This document shows, one piece after another, positions 19,598 through 33,331 of a stretch of DNA of 39,800 bases. Within the stretch, counting starts at the first letter, position 1. Every line of letters starts with the position of its first letter. Position numbers and translations under genes: made by a program. The notes beneath the pieces were generated by a model that saw only the letters and a program-made list of their open reading frames with translations, searched no databases and was not told the origin of the DNA. The stretch is from an uncultured Bacteroidales bacterium (GTDB lineage: Bacteria > Bacteroidota > Bacteroidia > Bacteroidales > UBA932): contig CAJONC010000025.1 in assembly GCA_905235675.1 (NCBI GenBank), forward strand, positions 1-39,800. The letters run 5' to 3'.

Positions 19598-21430
19598 ATG
19601 AAAAAATCCCTATTAATCATTGCTGCTGCGGCCCTGGCATTGTTTGCAGGGTGCAGCTCCTACGACGATTCCGGAATCAAGACGGAATTGAAGAATCTCG
19701 ATGCCCGTGTCACGAACGTCGAGAAGGACATTGCTCAGTTGAAGAGTGATTACAATACTCTCCAGAGCCTGGTAAACGGTTTGAGCAAAAATGTCTACAT
19801 CTCCAATGTAACCCCCACTACCGTAGGTTGGGACCTCCTGATGACGGATGGCACCACCTTGCACATCATCAACGGTTCCGAAGCCGGCGGAGACACCATC
19901 GGCGTGAAGAAGGACAGTGACGGAAAGTACTACTGGACCCTGAACGGCAGCTATCTGCTGGTTGACGGGAACAAGGTGCCCGTTTACGGTGAGACTTACA
20001 AGGATCCCGAGTTCAAGATCGAGGACAGCAAGCTCTACGTGAAATTCTCCGGATCGAACGACTTCGTCCTTATCGGAAGCGTAGGCAGCACGATTACCCC
20101 CGCCGTTACCGATGTCAAGGAAGAAGGCGGCAATGTAATTATCACCCTGGCCCAGGGCGGGAACATTGTCATCCCCAAGGTTTCACCCCTTGCACTCAAT
20201 ATCACAGGCCCTTCCACCATGCTTTCCGGTGCTACGGAGTCCTTCGCATACACCGTTACAGGCAGTGACGACAAGACAGAAGTCGTGGCTCTTGCCCAGG
20301 GCAACTGGAAGGCCGAAGTGAAAGCTGCGGACAAGTCTTCCGGAACCGTTGAGGTGACTGCTCCCGAAGTATGGGAAAATGGCTGCGTGGTTGTGCTCGC
20401 TTCCAACTCCAGCCTCGTGGTAATGAAAGTGATAAATATCACGGAAGGCACCCCTGCTCCCGAGATAAGCATAACCTCCGACACCCTCAAAGTTACTGCA
20501 GCCGGCGGCACTTACAATGTTCCTGTCGTTGCCAATTTTGAACCTGTGGTCGCAGGAGGAACCGATTGGCTTACGGTTACCGAAGTCAAGGCCACATACA
20601 ACTATTCCTTCGTGGTAAGCGCCAATGCTGCCGCCACCGAACGCAAGGCGGCAGTAACGTTCAAAAACGATGCAAACTCCGTCAGTGCCACTGTTACGGT
20701 GGTCCAGGCCGGAAAGACTGCGGAGTGGAAGAAGGTTTCTGTATGGCCCATCCAATCCAGTACAAACAAAGCTTACTACAATTCCGCATGGAAAGCCAAT
20801 TCCCCCAATTATGGAGTAATGCCTCTCGATACTGCCGGAACCATCACTTTCCATCACGAGTTCAGCGTGGCAGCCGGTTCTACCAGCAGCAATAACAACA
20901 AACTTGACGTTCCCACCTCAAGCAGTACATTCAAGGTAACGAACAACCCCCGTGCTTACGGTACCTGGGAAGGCGACAACTGGACATTCGAGTCGCTGAC
21001 CGGAGCAAAGGCCGGAGAAAAGTCCCGCATTTACTTCGAGTTAGGCGGCAGCGATGCCATGATGGGATTCTGGAAGATGGAATATCTGGACGGTACCGAA
21101 TGGAAACTCGCCGCAGCACCCAAGACGGTTTCGTTCCATGGCTCCGATGTGGTATATACCCACCGTATGTATGATTATACCGATACGGAACATTCAGTGG
21201 GAGGCACAACAGAACCCGGCTATATTCCATTTGCGTCCGACGATGTGATCTATAGCAATGATACTGAGAAGATTACATTCAGGCTGACCGCCGTTACCAC
21301 CTTGAAGACAGACGGTGTAACGGAAGGTGTTACCGTCGCCGACGGAGGAAATGGCACCTCGGGCTGGATAGTACTTTGTGCAAGTACCACCGCCAGGGAT
21401 CACTATCCCCAGATTTGGCTTTATAAATAA
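19598..21430 (+). CDS. Lipoprotein with coiled coil, BACON-like domain and a shared C-terminal module
   Basis: The start is set at ATG 19598 (MKKSLLII), which gives the lipobox LFAGC (Cys19); an in-frame ATG at 19568 would add ten residues and overlap the upstream gene. The protein has 610 residues. After the lipid anchor (CSSYDDSG, acidic as in surface lipoproteins) comes a heptad-like coiled coil (~25-70), as in DUF4988 proteins, which may form a stalk or oligomerise. Beta-rich segments follow (~75-190), then an Ig-like stretch (~195-285) and a BACON-like domain (~288-378, ending TVTVVQAG). The final module (383-610) is homologous to that of the preceding gene's product. It sits 16 nt downstream of that gene. 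It is probably a surface ligand-binding protein; no enzyme motif was found. Confidence 0.8.
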   Translation: MKKSLLIIAAAALALFAGCSSYDDSGIKTELKNLDARVTNVEKDIAQLKSDYNTLQSLVNGLSKNVYISNVTPTTVGWDLLMTDGTTLHIINGSEAGGDTIGVKKDSDGKYYWTLNGSYLLVDGNKVPVYGETYKDPEFKIEDSKLYVKFSGSNDFVLIGSVGSTITPAVTDVKEEGGNVIITLAQGGNIVIPKVSPLALNITGPSTMLSGATESFAYTVTGSDDKTEVVALAQGNWKAEVKAADKSSGTVEVTAPEVWENGCVVVLASNSSLVVMKVINITEGTPAPEISITSDTLKVTAAGGTYNVPVVANFEPVVAGGTDWLTVTEVKATYNYSFVVSANAAATERKAAVTFKNDANSVSATVTVVQAGKTAEWKKVSVWPIQSSTNKAYYNSAWKANSPNYGVMPLDTAGTITFHHEFSVAAGSTSSNNNKLDVPTSSSTFKVTNNPRAYGTWEGDNWTFESLTGAKAGEKSRIYFELGGSDAMMGFWKMEYLDGTEWKLAAAPKTVSFHGSDVVYTHRMYDYTDTEHSVGGTTEPGYIPFASDDVIYSNDTEKITFRLTAVTTLKTDGVTEGVTVADGGNGTSGWIVLCASTTARDHYPQIWLYK

Positions 21431-21439
21431 AATCGCCTG

Positions 21440-21466
21440 ATTCTTCGTATATTTACGACGCAGAAT
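21440..21466 (+). other. Weak intercistronic hairpin
   Basis: In the 50-nt gap between two lipoprotein genes, TCGTA (21445-21449) and TACGA (21454-21458) pair around a 4-nt loop. An outer ATTCT/AGAAT pairing (21440-21444 with 21462-21466) surrounds a 3-nt bulge. No T-tract follows, so it is not a terminator. It might stabilise or process the operon mRNA, or be chance. Confidence 0.3.
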
Positions 21467-21480
21467 ACAAGGTAAAAGAA

Positions 21481-23406
21481 ATGAATTCATACAAAAGGCT
21501 TGTTTTGCTCCTTGCCCTGCCGGCCGTTTTCGCCTGCCAGGGGAGTGGCAAAGGCAACGGGGTCGACCCCGACAAGCCTCAGGAAAAAGTTGAGAAAACC
21601 ATTGCCTTTTCGGCTCCCGCCGGAAATCTGCAGGACGTCGGAAAGGTGATGGTGAGTCTCAACGAAGGGGCTCCGGTGGAGGCGGACATGCGGGAAAATG
21701 CCGGTCAGGTGTATTTCAGCGCGAGGTTCACCGAAGATGAAAACTCCGTAAAAAGCGTTTTTCATGCGATTGCTCCAGCCTCCGCTTATTCAGGGGGGAA
21801 TTCAAGTTCTTTTACCGTAGAAATACCTTCGGACTTTGCTTCGACGACACTCCCCGCAGGAGTGCTCGGAGCAAAGTCTTCTTCTTATTACGGACTGCCG
21901 GACTATGTTGAATTGAATTTCAACCAGCTCTGCGCCTTTGTCCGTCTGAAAATTACGGGCCTTCCCGAAGGGGAAAGCCCGTCGTCGGTGGAGTTCTCTT
22001 CTTCTCGCGAACTCGCAGGCAAATGGGCCTGGTCGCCGGAAAGCGGGCTGCTCAGTCCCGTTGAGGCCGTGAAATCCGTCATCATCAGAGGCGGCAATCC
22101 TGTATTCTGCTGCGCGCCCGCGAGCCTTGGCGGAACCGAGGTCAAGGTCGGCGTCACCACCGCCTCCGGAACCATTGCCCGAAACTTCAGTCTGGGCACT
22201 GAGGCTAACCTCAATCCAGGAGTCACCGCTACGCTTGCGTTCGACTTCACTCCCGATCCGGATCCTCAAACAGGGCTCTGGCTGGTGAAGAACGGAGCCG
22301 TGCAGCATTCGATAGCTTATGCCGGAGATTTCGCATCCTCCGCGACTTCCTTTGCCGCTGATTTCAAGAAACTTACAGGTTCGGACATCTCCGCTGAAGC
22401 CCTCCCCGGGCAGGAAGGAAACAGAATCCTGATAGGACGCAGGCAGGACGGGGAAGAATTCGCCTCCGCGCTGTCGGAAACAGCTTTCGGCTACGCTGTT
22501 GCGCTCTCCGGCAGTGACATAGTCATAGCCGGAACCGACGATTGCAGTACCATACTCGCCATGGAAGCCTTCATTGCTGAAGCAGGCAAGTTCGCAAACG
22601 GGAACAATCTGCTTCTTCCCGAAGATTTCGGCATAAAGGAAACTGAGGAGAATCCCCAGATGTTCGCCCGCTTCCTGCAGGAAGGCAGGAATTTCAGCAT
22701 AGGCGCCGAACAGGTGCTCTACTGCGCCGGAGCCGACAATATGATTGTCGCCCAGGGTGCCGCTTCGGACGGGGAGCATGTATATTTCGTGATGCGCGAC
22801 CGCAACGAAACCCAGGCTATAGTGTTCAAGTATTCCCTAAACGATTTCAAGGAGGTGGCGCGCACTGCCGTATTCCAGGGCTATCACTGCAACGACATGA
22901 CCTTCGACCTTGCCGGAAAACGCGCCCTTGTGGTGCACGGAAGCGGTGATTCCCAGAAACTTACCGCCGTGAACGCATCCACCATGGCCCTTTCCACGGT
23001 AAACGCCGGCACCGGAATAGGGGGAATGGCCTACAATGCCCGGTTAAACCGTTACGGCATCACCCAGGGTGGGAGCAAGTTCATAATTACCAATTCCGCT
23101 TTCACCCAGCTCAGGGATTTCGGCCCCAGGGACCGCAAAGCCGAAGGTTCCGAGGACTATACTCCCCAGGGCATGGGTGCCGACGACACCTTCGTCTATT
23201 TCCCCATGAGCGGCGATCACGACAACATTCTCGTCGCCTACAGCTGGGAGGGCAAGTATGCCGCCACCTTGCACGTTCCGGTCAGGATTGAGTCGGAGAG
23301 CATGTTCCATGCCGCAGGGAATTATTACATGATGTGCGACGGTGATTCGCACAGGGCCTATCTCTACCGCCTGTATCCGGTAATCGAATACTCTCCCATG
23401 CAATAA
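21481..23406 (+). CDS. Lipoprotein: fimbrillin-like, glycosidase-N-like and beta-propeller-like regions
   Basis: A 641-residue lipoprotein with lipobox VFACQ (Cys19). Three regions can be seen. Residues ~40-260 look like a fimbrillin-type beta-sandwich (FNQLCAFVRLKITGLPEGE, then beta strands to ATLAFDFTPDPDP). Residues ~265-385 (YAGDFASSATSFAADFKKL, RILIGRRQDG, DIVIAGTDDCSTILAMEAF) resemble the small non-catalytic alpha/beta domain at the N-terminus of GH20/GH67-type glycosidases. Residues ~395-640 contain repeated four-stranded patterns (DGEHVYFVMRDRN, GKRALVVHGSG, ADDTFVYFPMSGDHDN) suggestive of a beta-propeller. No glycosidase catalytic domain follows, so this is more likely a binding or display protein. 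It is the last gene of the operon, 50 nt after its neighbour, and converges on rpoC. Confidence 0.72.
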   Translation: MNSYKRLVLLLALPAVFACQGSGKGNGVDPDKPQEKVEKTIAFSAPAGNLQDVGKVMVSLNEGAPVEADMRENAGQVYFSARFTEDENSVKSVFHAIAPASAYSGGNSSSFTVEIPSDFASTTLPAGVLGAKSSSYYGLPDYVELNFNQLCAFVRLKITGLPEGESPSSVEFSSSRELAGKWAWSPESGLLSPVEAVKSVIIRGGNPVFCCAPASLGGTEVKVGVTTASGTIARNFSLGTEANLNPGVTATLAFDFTPDPDPQTGLWLVKNGAVQHSIAYAGDFASSATSFAADFKKLTGSDISAEALPGQEGNRILIGRRQDGEEFASALSETAFGYAVALSGSDIVIAGTDDCSTILAMEAFIAEAGKFANGNNLLLPEDFGIKETEENPQMFARFLQEGRNFSIGAEQVLYCAGADNMIVAQGAASDGEHVYFVMRDRNETQAIVFKYSLNDFKEVARTAVFQGYHCNDMTFDLAGKRALVVHGSGDSQKLTAVNASTMALSTVNAGTGIGGMAYNARLNRYGITQGGSKFIITNSAFTQLRDFGPRDRKAEGSEDYTPQGMGADDTFVYFPMSGDHDNILVAYSWEGKYAATLHVPVRIESESMFHAAGNYYMMCDGDSHRAYLYRLYPVIEYSPMQ

Positions 23407-23438
23407 AAAAACTCCCTCTTCGGTGCGAAGGGGGAGTT
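23404..23438 (-). terminator. Rho-independent terminator after rpoC
   Basis: The arms 23410-23422 and 23426-23438 form a 13-bp stem (one T-G wobble) around a GTG loop. Read on the minus strand the hairpin is followed directly by a run of six Us (complement of the A-run at 23404-23410), typical of intrinsic termination, about 20 nt past the rpoC stop. On the plus strand the downstream sequence is CCGTGTTT, so termination of the convergent lipoprotein operon here would be weaker. Confidence 0.88.
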
Positions 23439-23460
23439 CCGTGTTTATGCAGAATTCTGC

Positions 23461-27714
<4,254 letters not shown>

Positions 27715-27740
27715 ATTCTTGTAAGATTATCCGTTTACAA

Positions 27741-30700
27741 TTATTCCAGCGTAACCTTGAGGCCGAGACCCCTCAGCTCGTGCAGCAGCACGTTGAGGGA
27801 TTCAGGTATGCCTGCAGGCGGCATCGGGTCACCCTTGACGATGGCCTCGTATGTCTTGCTCCTGCCGGTTACATCATCGGACTTCACGGTAAGGATTTCC
27901 TGGAGAACGTTGGCCGCGCCGAATGCCTCGAGGGCCCATACCTCCATCTCACCGAAACGCTGGCCGCCGAACTGGGCTTTACCGCCGAGAGGCTGCTGGG
28001 TGATGAGGGAGTAGGGACCGATGGAACGGGCGTGCATCTTGTCGTCGACCATGTGGCCGAGCTTTATCATATAGATGACGCCTACGGTCGCGGGCTGGTC
28101 GAACCAGTCGCCGGTGCCGCCGTCGCGAAGCATGGTCTTGCCATAGCGGGGTACTCCGGCCTTGTCGGTGTAGTCGTTGATTTCCTCGTTGCTCGCACCG
28201 TCGAAGATAGGAGTGCTGAACTTCACGCCGAGTTTGCTGCCGGCCCATCCGAGCACGGTTTCGTAAATCTGGCCGAGGTTCATACGGGAAGGCACGCCGA
28301 GAGGGTTGAGCACGATGTCCACGGGAGTTCCGTCTTCAAGGAAAGGCATGTCCTCGCGACGGACTATCTTGGCTACGATACCCTTGTTTCCGTGGCGTCC
28401 GGCCATCTTGTCACCGACGGTGATCTTGCGCTTCTTGGCAACATACACCTTGGCAATCTTCATGACTCCGTTGGGGAGGTTGTCGCCGACCTTAATCTGG
28501 TCCATTTCCCTCTTGCAGACCGCGGCTTCGTTCTTGAGAGCGAGGCAGTAGTTGTTGATGAGGTCGCGGATGAGGATGTTGGCATCCTTGTCGGTAGTCC
28601 ACTTTCCGGAGTTGACGTTCTCGTATTCGATGTTTGCAAGAATTTCGGGAGTGAATTTCCTGTCCTTGGGCACAACCTCGACTCCGAAGAGGTCGAAGAT
28701 TCCGGCGCTCTTCTTGTCCTTGGTGAGGACGGCGAGCTTGGAGAGGAACTCGGTGCGGAGTTTCTCGGCCTTGGCGTTGAATTCGGCCTCACGTATTTCC
28801 AGACGGGTTTTCTGGTCGTTCTTGGCAGCGCTCTTCTTGCCTCCTTCCTTGGTGAGTTTGGCATAGAGGGCGGTCTTGATGACGGTGCCGCTGAGCGAAG
28901 GGTTCGCCTTCAGTGAGGCATCCTTCACGTCGCCGGCCTTGTCGCCGAAGATGGCCTTGAGCAGTTTTTCCTCAGGAGAAGGATCGCTCTCGCCCTTGGG
29001 GGTAATCTTGCCCACCATGATGTCGCCGGGTTCGATATGGGCGCCTATGCGCACTATACCGTTGCGGTCGAGGTCCTTGGTGGCGTCCTCGCTGACGTTG
29101 GGGATGTCGGAGGTGAGTTCCTCCATTCCGCGCTTGGTGTCGCGCACCTCGGTGAGGTACTCGTCCACGTGTACGGAGGTGAGGATGTCCCACTTCACCA
29201 TCTCCTCGGAAAGGACGATGGCGTCCTCATAGTTGTAACCCTTCCAGGGCATGAAGGCCACCATCAGGTTGCGTCCGAGCGCGAGCTCGCCGTTCTGGGT
29301 AGCGTAGCCTTCGGTGAGCACCTGTCCCTTCTCAACCTTGTCGCCCTTGCGGACGATGGGGACGAGGGTTACGGTCGTGCTCTGGTTGGTACGGCGGTAG
29401 ACGGGGAGTTTGTATACGGTCTCTTCGGGGGCGAAGCTTACGAAAGCCTCATCCTCGGTGCGGGCGTACTTGATATGTATCTCGTTGGCATCCACATAGG
29501 TAACCTCGCCCTTGCGCTCGGCTATGAACTGGGTGCGGGAATCCAGGCATACCCTTTCCTCCAGGCCGGTACCCACGATGGGGGATTCGGGCTTGAGGAG
29601 AGGAACGGCCTGACGCATCATGTTCGCGCCCATCAGTGCACGGTGGGCATCGTCGTGCTCGAGGAACGGAATCAGCGAAGCGGCCACCGAAGCCATCTGG
29701 TTCGGAGCCACGTCCATGTAGTCCACCTGATCCTTTGTAACAACGGGGAAGTCGGCCTCCAGACGGCACTGGATGCGGTCGTCGAGGATATTGCCGTCGT
29801 CGTCCATCTTCACGTTGGCGAGCGATACATACTTTCCTTCCTCGTCTTCGGCGGTCATGTAATGGGTGCCGGCGGCGCTCAGGTCGACCTTTCCGTTCTG
29901 TACGTCGCGGTAAGGAGTCTCGATGAATCCGAGTTCGTCGATGCGGGCATACACGCAGAGGCTCGAGATAAGACCGATGTTGGGTCCTTCAGGGCTCTCG
30001 ATAGGGCAGAGGCGCCCGTAGTGGGTGTAGTGCACGTCGCGGACCTCGAAGCCTGCACGGTCGCGGGAAAGACCTCCCGGGCCGAGTGCGGAGAGACGCC
30101 TCTTGTGGGTAATCTCCGCCAGAGGGTTGGTCTGGTCCATGAACTGGCTCAGCTGGCTGGTGCCGAAGAACGAGTTGATGACCGACGAGAGGCTCTTGGC
30201 GTTGATAAGCTCGGTGGGTGCGAACTGCTCGCTGTCGCGTACGTTCATCCTCTCGCGTATGGTGCGGGCCATGCGGTTGAGTCCTACGCTGAACTGGTTT
30301 GCAAGCTGTTCTCCCACGGTGCGGACGCGGCGGTTGCTCAGGTGGTCGATATCGTCGACGGACGCCTTGCCGTTGATGAGCCTGATGAGGTATTTGATGA
30401 TTTCCACGAAGTCGTCCTTGGTGAGAACGCGCAGCGAAGGGTCGGTGTCGAGGCCGAGCTTGCGGTTCAGACGGAAGCGGCCCACATTGCCGAGGTCGTA
30501 GCGCTTCTCGCTGAAGAAGAGCTTGTCTATCACGTCGCGGGCGGTGTTCTCATCCGGCGGTTCCGAATTGCGGAGCTGCTTGTAGATATAGTTGACAGCC
30601 TCGATTTCGGTGTTCGTGGGGTCTTTCTGGAGAGTGTTGAATATGATTGCGTACTCGCCGGTGCTGGCCTCGTCCTTCTGGAGGAGTATGCTCTTGGCAT

Positions 30701-31562
30701 CTGTGTCGAGGATGGCGGCGATGGTCTCGTCGTCGAGCACTGCGTCACGGTCTACGATGGGAACTGTACGTTCGATGGGGATGACCTCTCCGGTATCCTC
30801 ATCTTCAAAGTCTTCGGTCCAGGTCTTGAGGACCTTTGCCGCGAGTTTGCGGCCTTCGTTCTCCTTGAGCGTCTTTTCGTCAACCGGAATCTCGTCGGCA
30901 AGGTCGAAAATGTCGATGATATCCTTGTCGGAGTTGAATCCTATAGCCCTGAGCAGGGTGGTGACAGGAAGTTTCTTCTTACGGTCGATGTAAGCGTACA
31001 TCACGTTGTTGATGTCGCTTGCGAACTCTATCCATGAGCCCTTGATGGGAATGATGCGTGCGGAATAGAGCTTGGTGCCGTTGGCGTGCTGGGTCTGGTC
31101 GAAGAATACGCCAGGCGAACGGTGCAGCTGCGAAACGATGATGCGTTCCGAGCCATTGATTACAAATGTGCCGCCCGGGGTCATGTAAGGGATGTCGCCA
31201 AGGTATACATCCTGAACCTTGGTGTCGAAATCCTCATGCTCCGAGTCGGTGCACGAAAGGCGGAGTTTTGCCTTCAGGGGAACACTGTACGACAGGCCCC
31301 TCTCAAGACACTCCTCGATCGAATACTGCGGCGGATCGACGAAGTAGTCGATAAACTCCAGTTTGTAGGAGTTGCGCATGTCTTCGATCGGGAAAATTTC
31401 CTGAAAAACCTGGTACAGACCCTCATTCTTCCTGTTTTCGGGGGTGGTCTCAAGCTGCAAAAAGTCCTTGAAGGACTTCAGCTGGACCTCAAGCAGATCG
31501 GGGTATTCCAGTATTTTCGAGCTTGCGAAATTAATACGCTTTGGTTGGGTCTTTTTTGACAT
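27741..31562 (-). CDS. rpoB: DNA-directed RNA polymerase subunit beta
   Basis: A 1273-residue beta subunit. The rifampicin-binding region ([20 protein letters not shown], then RLSALGPGG, near 30073-30165) keeps the sensitive-type Gln, Asp, His and Ser residues. Other hallmarks are [37 protein letters not shown] and the C-terminal [14 protein letters not shown]. With alpha, beta' and omega it makes core RNA polymerase. It is separated from rplL by 101 nt that contain an attenuator-like hairpin, so its level may be set apart from that of the ribosomal proteins upstream. It is followed after 26 nt by rpoC. Confidence 0.99.
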   Translation of the reverse strand: MSKKTQPKRINFASSKILEYPDLLEVQLKSFKDFLQLETTPENRKNEGLYQVFQEIFPIEDMRNSYKLEFIDYFVDPPQYSIEECLERGLSYSVPLKAKLRLSCTDSEHEDFDTKVQDVYLGDIPYMTPGGTFVINGSERIIVSQLHRSPGVFFDQTQHANGTKLYSARIIPIKGSWIEFASDINNVMYAYIDRKKKLPVTTLLRAIGFNSDKDIIDIFDLADEIPVDEKTLKENEGRKLAAKVLKTWTEDFEDEDTGEVIPIERTVPIVDRDAVLDDETIAAILDTDAKSILLQKDEASTGEYAIIFNTLQKDPTNTEIEAVNYIYKQLRNSEPPDENTARDVIDKLFFSEKRYDLGNVGRFRLNRKLGLDTDPSLRVLTKDDFVEIIKYLIRLINGKASVDDIDHLSNRRVRTVGEQLANQFSVGLNRMARTIRERMNVRDSEQFAPTELINAKSLSSVINSFFGTSQLSQFMDQTNPLAEITHKRRLSALGPGGLSRDRAGFEVRDVHYTHYGRLCPIESPEGPNIGLISSLCVYARIDELGFIETPYRDVQNGKVDLSAAGTHYMTAEDEEGKYVSLANVKMDDDGNILDDRIQCRLEADFPVVTKDQVDYMDVAPNQMASVAASLIPFLEHDDAHRALMGANMMRQAVPLLKPESPIVGTGLEERVCLDSRTQFIAERKGEVTYVDANEIHIKYARTEDEAFVSFAPEETVYKLPVYRRTNQSTTVTLVPIVRKGDKVEKGQVLTEGYATQNGELALGRNLMVAFMPWKGYNYEDAIVLSEEMVKWDILTSVHVDEYLTEVRDTKRGMEELTSDIPNVSEDATKDLDRNGIVRIGAHIEPGDIMVGKITPKGESDPSPEEKLLKAIFGDKAGDVKDASLKANPSLSGTVIKTALYAKLTKEGGKKSAAKNDQKTRLEIREAEFNAKAEKLRTEFLSKLAVLTKDKKSAGIFDLFGVEVVPKDRKFTPEILANIEYENVNSGKWTTDKDANILIRDLINNYCLALKNEAAVCKREMDQIKVGDNLPNGVMKIAKVYVAKKRKITVGDKMAGRHGNKGIVAKIVRREDMPFLEDGTPVDIVLNPLGVPSRMNLGQIYETVLGWAGSKLGVKFSTPIFDGASNEEINDYTDKAGVPRYGKTMLRDGGTGDWFDQPATVGVIYMIKLGHMVDDKMHARSIGPYSLITQQPLGGKAQFGGQRFGEMEVWALEAFGAANVLQEILTVKSDDVTGRSKTYEAIVKGDPMPPAGIPESLNVLLHELRGLGLKVTLE

Positions 31563-31597
31563 AATCTGCCTTAAGGAAAGTAAATAATTTTATACGG

Positions 31598-31635
31598 AAA
31601 AAGGTTTAGAGCCTATTATGCCTGGCTCTAAACCT
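31598..31635 (-). terminator. Attenuator-like hairpin between rplL and rpoB
   Basis: A perfect 12-bp stem (31602-31613 with 31624-31635) encloses a 10-nt loop and, on the minus strand, is followed by about five Us (31598-31602, the last base shared with the stem). A smaller stem (TCCCT/AGGGA) lies just upstream near 31640-31653. It sits 25 nt after the rplL stop and about 40 nt before the rpoB start. An intrinsic terminator here would let only part of the polymerase through into rpoBC, like the known rplL-rpoB attenuator of Escherichia coli (parallel by position, not by sequence). Confidence 0.8.
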
Positions 31636-31663
31636 GTTTGTCCCTTAGCAGGGAGGGGTGAAG

Positions 31664-32038
31664 TTACTTAACCTCGACCTCTGCGCCGGCTTCCTCGAGG
31701 GTAGCCTTGAGCTGCTCAGCCTCTGCCTTGGAAACTTTCTCCTTGACTGCCTTGGGGGCGCCGTCAACGAGATCCTTAGCTCCCTTAAGATCAAGACCAA
31801 GGGCTTCCTTGACAGCCTTGATTACCTGAAGCTTGGCCTGGCCGGCATTGGTGAGGATAACATCGAACTCGGTCTGCTCTGCGGGCTCGGCTGCTGCTGC
31901 AGCTGCGGGGCCTGCCACTGCCACTGCTGCGGCTGCGGGCTCAATACCATATTCTTCCTTGAGAACCTTAGCAAGTTCCTGAACGTCTTTTACAGTCAAG
32001 TTCACCAACTCTTCTGCAAGTGCTTTTACGTCTGCCAT
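31664..32038 (-). CDS. rplL: 50S ribosomal protein L7/L12
   Basis: A 124-residue stalk protein with the standard layout. The N-terminal dimerisation/L10-binding helices (1-~33, [18 protein letters not shown]) lead to an Ala-rich hinge (~35-52, [19 protein letters not shown]). The C-terminal factor-binding domain follows (~55-124, including [20 protein letters not shown]). It recruits translation GTPases such as EF-Tu and EF-G to the ribosome. It lies 36 nt after rplJ and is followed by the attenuator-like hairpin before rpoB. Confidence 0.99.
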   Translation of the reverse strand: MADVKALAEELVNLTVKDVQELAKVLKEEYGIEPAAAAVAVAGPAAAAAAEPAEQTEFDVILTNAGQAKLQVIKAVKEALGLDLKGAKDLVDGAPKAVKEKVSKAEAEQLKATLEEAGAEVEVK

Positions 32039-32074
32039 AATTGTTTGATTTTTAAATTGTTATTATTTGTTTTA

Positions 32075-32602
32075 TTATTGTTCTTTTTCCTCGAGGGTCT
32101 TGACGACACCGGCGATGGTCTGGCCTGCGCTCTGCAGTGCTCCGAGTACGTTGCGTACAGGGCTCTGGAGCATGGAGATGATATCGCCAATGAGTTCTTC
32201 CTTGCTCTTGATGTTGACAAGTTCGTCGAGCTTGTCGGCACCTATGAACGCGCATTCCTGCACATAGGCTCCCTTGAGAGCGGGTTTCTCGCTCTTTTTC
32301 TTCTGCCAGTCCTGAATAAGTTTGGCAGGAGCGTTGGGAGACTCGGTGTACATGATGGCGGTGTTGCCGACGAGGGTCTCGGTAAGGCTCTCAAGTTCGG
32401 GATTGCCCGAAGCCTTGAGCACGTGGGTGAGGAGAGTGTTCTTCACCACGCTGAGCTTGATACCCTTCTCGAAGCACTCGCGACGGAGTTTCGAGGTCTG
32501 GTCTGCATTCAGTCCGGCTATATCCGTGATGTAGAAATTAGGATAGTTCTGAAGCTCGGCAGAAATGCTTTCGATAATCTGGTTTTTCAGTTCTTTCTTC
32601 AT
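32075..32602 (-). CDS. rplJ: 50S ribosomal protein L10
   Basis: A 175-residue protein. The globular N-terminal domain binds 23S rRNA (LRRECFEKGIKLSVVKNTLL is the typical helix). The C-terminal helix (~150-175) carries the L7/L12 dimers that form the stalk. It starts 12 nt after rplA, so there is no room for the long L10-binding leader that Escherichia coli has upstream of rplJ; any feedback control must work elsewhere (inference). Confidence 0.98.
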   Translation of the reverse strand: MKKELKNQIIESISAELQNYPNFYITDIAGLNADQTSKLRRECFEKGIKLSVVKNTLLTHVLKASGNPELESLTETLVGNTAIMYTESPNAPAKLIQDWQKKKSEKPALKGAYVQECAFIGADKLDELVNIKSKEELIGDIISMLQSPVRNVLGALQSAGQTIAGVVKTLEEKEQ

Positions 32603-32614
32603 AATACCTAATTT

Positions 32615-33319
32615 TTACTCGGCACCGTTGAGGAATGCCTTGAGGTCAACTTTAACACCGGGGCTCATGGTAGTTGCGAGGGCGCAGCTCTTCATGTAGG
32701 TTCCCTTGAGGGTCTGGGGCTTGAGTTTCGCGATGGCGTTCAGCACCTCGGCAGCGTTCTGGTATATCTGCTCGGGAGTGAAAGACACCTTGCCGATTCC
32801 GGCGTGAACGATACCGGTCTTGTCGACCTTGAAATCGATCTTGCCGCCCTTGACTTCCTTGACTGCATTGCCTATCTCCATGGTGACGGTACCCGTCTTG
32901 GGGTTAGGCATAAGGCCGCGGGGGCCGAGGATCTTACCGAGGGCACCGACCTTTGCCATAACGGAAGGGGTGCAGACGATGACGTCGATGTCGGTCCAGC
33001 CGCCTTTGATCTTCTCGATGTATTCGTCGAGGCCGGCATAGTCGGCACCGGCGGCGAGGGCTTCGTCAACTTTGTCGGGGGTGCAGAGCGCGAGGACGCG
33101 GACCACCTTTCCGGTTCCGTTGGGGAGCGTGACGACGCCACGGATCATCTGGTTGGCCTTGCGGGGATCGACTCCGAGGTTTACAGAGATCTCGACGGTT
33201 GCATCGAACTTGGTATAAGTGATATCCTTCAAAAGTGCGCACGCCTGTGCGAGAGGATAAACCTGGGTGTGGTCGAATTTGGCCATCACCGCTTTCTGAT
33301 TCTTAGTAGCCTTGCTCAT
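32615..33319 (-). CDS. rplA: 50S ribosomal protein L1
   Basis: A 234-residue protein of normal length. Family signatures include the central [19 protein letters not shown] and the early [21 protein letters not shown]1 forms the mobile stalk near the ribosomal E site and in many bacteria represses its own L11-L1 operon. It lies 12 nt downstream of rplK and 12 nt upstream of rplJ, in one transcript. Confidence 0.99.
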   Translation of the reverse strand: MSKATKNQKAVMAKFDHTQVYPLAQACALLKDITYTKFDATVEISVNLGVDPRKANQMIRGVVTLPNGTGKVVRVLALCTPDKVDEALAAGADYAGLDEYIEKIKGGWTDIDVIVCTPSVMAKVGALGKILGPRGLMPNPKTGTVTMEIGNAVKEVKGGKIDFKVDKTGIVHAGIGKVSFTPEQIYQNAAEVLNAIAKLKPQTLKGTYMKSCALATTMSPGVKVDLKAFLNGAE

Positions 33320-33331
33320 AGCGTGTGATTA

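Noticed and set aside
29037..31037. Long plus-strand open frame opposite rpoB; similar ones lie opposite rpoC (23554-24726, 26221-27666), the MFS gene (38297-39550) and the lipoprotein phosphoesterase (4915-6417)
   Set aside because: Each lies wholly or almost wholly within a highly conserved gene on the other strand and shows low-complexity, Val/Gly/His/Asp-rich translation typical of antisense reading.
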